A DNA stretch of 64,000 bases, from contig JAEZCO010000106.1 of assembly GCA_023433505.1 (NCBI GenBank), positions 1-64,000 of the forward strand, read 5' to 3'. The position numbers and the translations under genes were made by a program. This document shows, piece by piece, positions 61,414 through 64,000 of the stretch (positions within the stretch are counted from its first letter, which is position 1; each line of letters opens with the position of its first letter). The notes under the pieces were generated by a model that was not told the origin of the DNA, made no database searches, and saw only the letters and a list, made by a program, of their open reading frames with translations. Source of the DNA: Bacillota bacterium. GTDB lineage: Bacteria > Bacillota > Clostridia > Acetivibrionales > DTU013.

Positions 61414-62304
61414 TTATAAAACATTTTTAGTAAATAATATTGCTGAAATAATAAAAACCAAAATAAGAGCTGGTAAAACTGTTTTAAAATACAGCACTAC
61501 AAATTCCTTAAATATTTTATTTTGACTTATTCCTATTACGGTCATTACATCAAACAATTTTCGATGGGAGCAAAACCAATAATAGGAAAAGAATACGCAG
61601 AATGATATGAACGCCAAACAAATACATATTAGTAATAAAAACCCTGGAATTTCACCAAAAAAAACATTAATAATACCATAACTGCCCAAGTCGATTTGCC
61701 TTATATCTTTCTCGAATAGCGCCAAAGACTTTTTAACATTCTTTTCAATTATGCCATCTAAATGATATAGTCCTGCATTATTATCTACCTCTGAGAAGCT
61801 ATCAAGATTAACATATATAGAATAATCCAGCAGGCTGCTTCCCTTTTTACTTCCGGTTATTCCGATGACCTCATACGGGTGCCCGCCTATATCAATATAA
61901 GGACAATCATTGCTTTTATATACTCTATCTGTTTGTTTGTTACCAATAACTGCAAGATATTTTTCTTTATATAAATCATTTTCGGTAAAGAATCTTCCAC
62001 GAATAATAGGAGGCTCTTGGATATCTCCTTTGACTAGTACTCCTCGCAAATCTTCAAATTGTGTCAATTCTTTATATAAAATTGTGCCGCTTATACATTT
62101 TAAATATATCATTTTAATATCTTTATAAGTACTTATTTTTTTATTTATGCTGAAAGCTTGTCTGTTTGTACTATAATACCCATTATTTAACTTGTGTACT
62201 TCAATCAGTCTGCTGCTGATTGAAACTAGCGAAATAACTACCAAAAACAAAGCCAGTATACTAATATTCATCGCAATATCCGCAAATAAAACTCTTCTTT
62301 TCAC
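61414..62304 (-). CDS. Short FtsX-like ABC permease, 296 residues
   Basis: One N-terminal helix (MNISILALFLVVISLVSISS), a ~180-residue extracytoplasmic domain and two C-terminal helices (IPGFLLLICICLAFISFCVF and LPALILVFIISAILF). The last helix of the FtsX fold is absent, and only 11 bases remain before the next start, so it ends early by design or by an old deletion. KLFDVMTVIGISQNKIFKEF matches the FtsX loop. It likely pairs with the 416-residue permease. Confidence 0.67.
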   Translation of the reverse strand: MKRRVLFADIAMNISILALFLVVISLVSISSRLIEVHKLNNGYYSTNRQAFSINKKISTYKDIKMIYLKCISGTILYKELTQFEDLRGVLVKGDIQEPPIIRGRFFTENDLYKEKYLAVIGNKQTDRVYKSNDCPYIDIGGHPYEVIGITGSKKGSSLLDYSIYVNLDSFSEVDNNAGLYHLDGIIEKNVKKSLALFEKDIRQIDLGSYGIINVFFGEIPGFLLLICICLAFISFCVFFSYYWFCSHRKLFDVMTVIGISQNKIFKEFVVLYFKTVLPALILVFIISAILFTKNVL

Positions 62305-62607
62305 GATTATTCCCCTTTAGTAACATTAATGTTTAGCAAAAAGACAAAACATCTCCTGCCTATTTCCCATTTTTCCCCATCTCCTTGTATGTGAAAAACG
62401 CCTTCCTTCTGGTATTGGAGTTGTCAAAGGGTGAAGTATCATATTTAGAGGTATCCAGTCCTTAAAATCACTTTTCCCCTGGCATAATAACGCGATAAAG
62501 GCAACTGCCACATCACTATTCTTATTGTTTCTATTGCCAAGCATTTATTCTCTGATGCCGGTCGTCTCGCCGAAATCAGCAACCTATTTTATCTTTTCAC
62601 TCCTTAT
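62305..62607. other. Spacer between the two secreted-protein/permease groups; doubtful short frame
   Basis: 303 bases. A 72-codon minus-strand frame (62326-62544) has no good ribosome site, no recognised family and an odd Trp/Arg/Cys-rich sequence; I do not treat it as a gene. It may be a relic or an untranslated leader of the permease genes. Confidence 0.3.
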
Positions 62608-63030
62608 TTAATAATTTTCTATATCACTATAACTAACAAAACTCTCTGCTACCGAACCATTCTGGATTGCATAATAGTTTCCTCTTAACCGATAAGAATT
62701 GCCGCTTACTACATAATAATTTTGGGAAATACTTGTAAAGGTGCTTGTGCTACTGCTTGTCCATGTTTTAATTGTTTGCCACGTACTATTTTTATATTGT
62801 TGCAGTTCCAGGTCGACCTTTGTTTCATATCCCGAATATGTTAACAAACTTGCTGTACAGGTGGCTTTACCGGCAGAATCAATATCAAGGTTTATACTGG
62901 CATCCCGCATACAAGTAAACATGGGGCTATAACTCTTATCGTCTCCCCTTTGTTCCGCATATACTATATTTATAAAAAACATTAAACACATTGATAAACA
63001 CAGCACTATTAACAAAAACTTTTTATACAT
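62608..63030 (-). CDS. Secreted small protein (DUF6147-like), 140 residues
   Basis: MYKKFLLIVLCLSMCLMFFI followed by NIVYAEQ is a Sec signal peptide. The mature part, about 115 residues, is beta-rich with Ser/Thr/Tyr runs (TWTSSSTSTFTSISQNYYVV) and a late YRLRGNYYAIQNG block; it resembles the DUF6147 group of clostridial secreted proteins. AAAAGGAG precedes the ATG at 63030. It is the third gene of the sigma/anti-sigma transcript. Its role is unknown; it may be an effector or a signal to the anti-sigma factor. Confidence 0.62.
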   Translation of the reverse strand: MYKKFLLIVLCLSMCLMFFINIVYAEQRGDDKSYSPMFTCMRDASINLDIDSAGKATCTASLLTYSGYETKVDLELQQYKNSTWQTIKTWTSSSTSTFTSISQNYYVVSGNSYRLRGNYYAIQNGSVAESFVSYSDIENY

Positions 63031-63111
63031 AAAAATCACTCCTTTTAAAATTTGTTTACAGTATAGTTAACCCAAAAAAGGAGTAAAATCTTACAGTCTT
63101 TTTGAATTTTT

Positions 63112-63825
63112 TTATTTTTTTATAATTTTTTCTGCAATTTTAATTATCTCTTCGGTTGGCAGATTGCTAAATATTCGAAAGATATTATTTTTATCGTGCC
63201 ATACCAAGCTATTATCCTTTCCTTTTTCAACTAACAACCCATCATTCCCATTGATTCTTACTTTTTCACTATAAGCATTTTCTGTATCGATGCTTACCTT
63301 CGCAGAAATTGGCGAACATTGCAAAATTATTTCCTGGTCATGATTATTACTAAATTTTATGAATAAAATATCCTCGTCCTTTATATTTTCAATACATTTA
63401 AAACCTTCCGGAACATATCCAAAGTTGATATCTTCAAAATCTAAAGAAGAATCTTGCTTTTGTTTATCCTCAACCTTAATATCTGTATGAGTTTCCTGCA
63501 TTTCAATGATGAAATTTAATATTTTTACCCTAAAGGCCTCAACATTAAATACTACAATTGTAGTAACAGTAAAAATGATGGCAATCATGACGGCAATCCG
63601 TTTTGAATAATGTAAAAAAGTTTTATACGTTTGCTTTCTGCGTTCTTTTTCAAATAATTTATTAATTTTCTTTTCAAAACCTTTTGAAAACTGCATTTGT
63701 TTTTTTAATTCTTCTTCGGATGGAATTTCCTCAAGTTCTTTTTCTGCATATGATTCCATTGCACCTTCCAATACAATATCAAATATCCGGTCTTGCATAT
63801 TATTAGCAAAACTACGCTCTCTCAA
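63112..63825 (-). CDS. Membrane protein with DUF4367 domain, probable anti-sigma factor
   Basis: A 237-residue protein with a cytoplasmic N-terminal part (~80 residues), one membrane helix (RIAVMIAIIFTVTTIVVFNV) and an extracytoplasmic DUF4367 domain (FGYVPEGFKCIENIKDEDIL near residue 135). Its TTG start follows AAGGAGG and overlaps the sigma factor stop by 14 bases. This is the usual arrangement of a sigma factor with its membrane-bound anti-sigma partner. The sensing domain could respond to an envelope or peptide signal. Confidence 0.77.
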   Translation of the reverse strand: MRERSFANNMQDRIFDIVLEGAMESYAEKELEEIPSEEELKKQMQFSKGFEKKINKLFEKERRKQTYKTFLHYSKRIAVMIAIIFTVTTIVVFNVEAFRVKILNFIIEMQETHTDIKVEDKQKQDSSLDFEDINFGYVPEGFKCIENIKDEDILFIKFSNNHDQEIILQCSPISAKVSIDTENAYSEKVRINGNDGLLVEKGKDNSLVWHDKNNIFRIFSNLPTEEIIKIAEKIIKK

Positions 63826-64000
63826 TTTTTATTTCCTCCTTCCCTAAAACGTTTATCAGATTTCCTTTGGCACGGCTTATTCTCACACTGACATTATCTT
63901 TTGATATTTTCAGAATATTTGATATTTCCTCAACTGTATATCCATGATAGTACCTTAACATAAGCACATCCGAATAGTTGGTATTCAATTGACTGATTGC
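63812..64000 (-). CDS. ECF-type RNA polymerase sigma factor, C-terminal end (partial)
   Basis: The last 62 residues are visible; the 5' part lies outside the window. They contain a sigma region 4 helix-turn-helix: VLMLRYYHGYTVEEISNILK, then ISKDNVSVRISRAKGNL. This is typical of ECF (sigma-70 family) factors. It is first in the transcript of the AT-rich block and may direct it. The stop is TAG at 63812-63814. Confidence 0.82.
   Translation of the reverse strand, partial: AISQLNTNYSDVLMLRYYHGYTVEEISNILKISKDNVSVRISRAKGNLINVLGKEEIKIERA

Noticed and set aside
62326..62544. A 72-codon minus-strand frame
   Set aside because: No ribosome binding site, no recognised family and an atypical composition; more likely a chance frame in a spacer.

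Overview
The window looks like chromosome from an anaerobic, endospore-forming member of the Clostridia (Bacillota). The evidence is a spore germinant receptor (GerA/GerB/GerC types), an H-type small acid-soluble spore protein, AddAB in place of RecBCD, the paired GlgC/GlgD starch-type pyrophosphorylases, an SLH-anchored wall hydrolase, strong AGGAGG-type ribosome binding sites and many GTG/TTG starts. No rRNA, tRNA, CRISPR array or intact insertion sequence was seen. Species cannot be fixed from the sequence alone.

Layout. 0-10 kb: carbohydrate and hexuronate use, with the end of an AraC regulator, a GH2 beta-galactosidase, an SDR sugar-type dehydrogenase, uronate isomerase UxaC, a UxaE-type tagaturonate epimerase and a LacI regulator with a perfect palindromic operator. 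10-13 kb: small proteins, a NodB deacetylase lipoprotein and a PIN-type toxin-antitoxin pair. 13-22 kb: a complete Liv branched-chain amino-acid ABC transporter (livKHMGF order) followed by an AcuB-like CBS-ACT protein, a metallo-hydrolase and an ADP-forming acyl-CoA synthetase; together these suggest amino-acid fermentation with ATP recovery. 22-30 kb: a compact cluster of two helical ferritin-like mini-proteins, membrane proteins, a 32-residue membrane microprotein and an FAD oxidoreductase, next to a germinant receptor whose B subunit lies on the opposite strand. 29-37 kb: addBA. 37-46 kb: a calcium-loop protein, a relic of a REP-associated transposase, a polar amino-acid ABC operon, two EamA transporters and glgCD. 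46-58 kb: a short QueG-like iron-sulfur protein, a second copy of the FAD oxidoreductase family, a GH18-SLH protein, lipoproteins, a MacB-type tripartite exporter operon, sspH and a Gfo/Idh/MocA dehydrogenase. 58.6-64 kb: a visibly AT-richer block read entirely on the minus strand. It holds an ECF sigma factor (partial), a DUF4367-type anti-sigma candidate, a small secreted protein, two FtsX-like permeases, an ATPase and a second secreted protein; this resembles a bacteriocin or envelope-stress export/immunity locus and was probably acquired.

The most unusual items are the AT-rich sigma/ABC/secreted-protein block, the ferritin-like/FAD/microprotein cluster, the split germinant receptor with a candidate D subunit, perfect palindromes placed between binding-protein and permease genes in two unrelated ABC operons, and dispersed REP-like and 'ACTTAGGAGCACCGGAA' intergenic repeats. 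All family names come from motif recognition by eye, without database searches.
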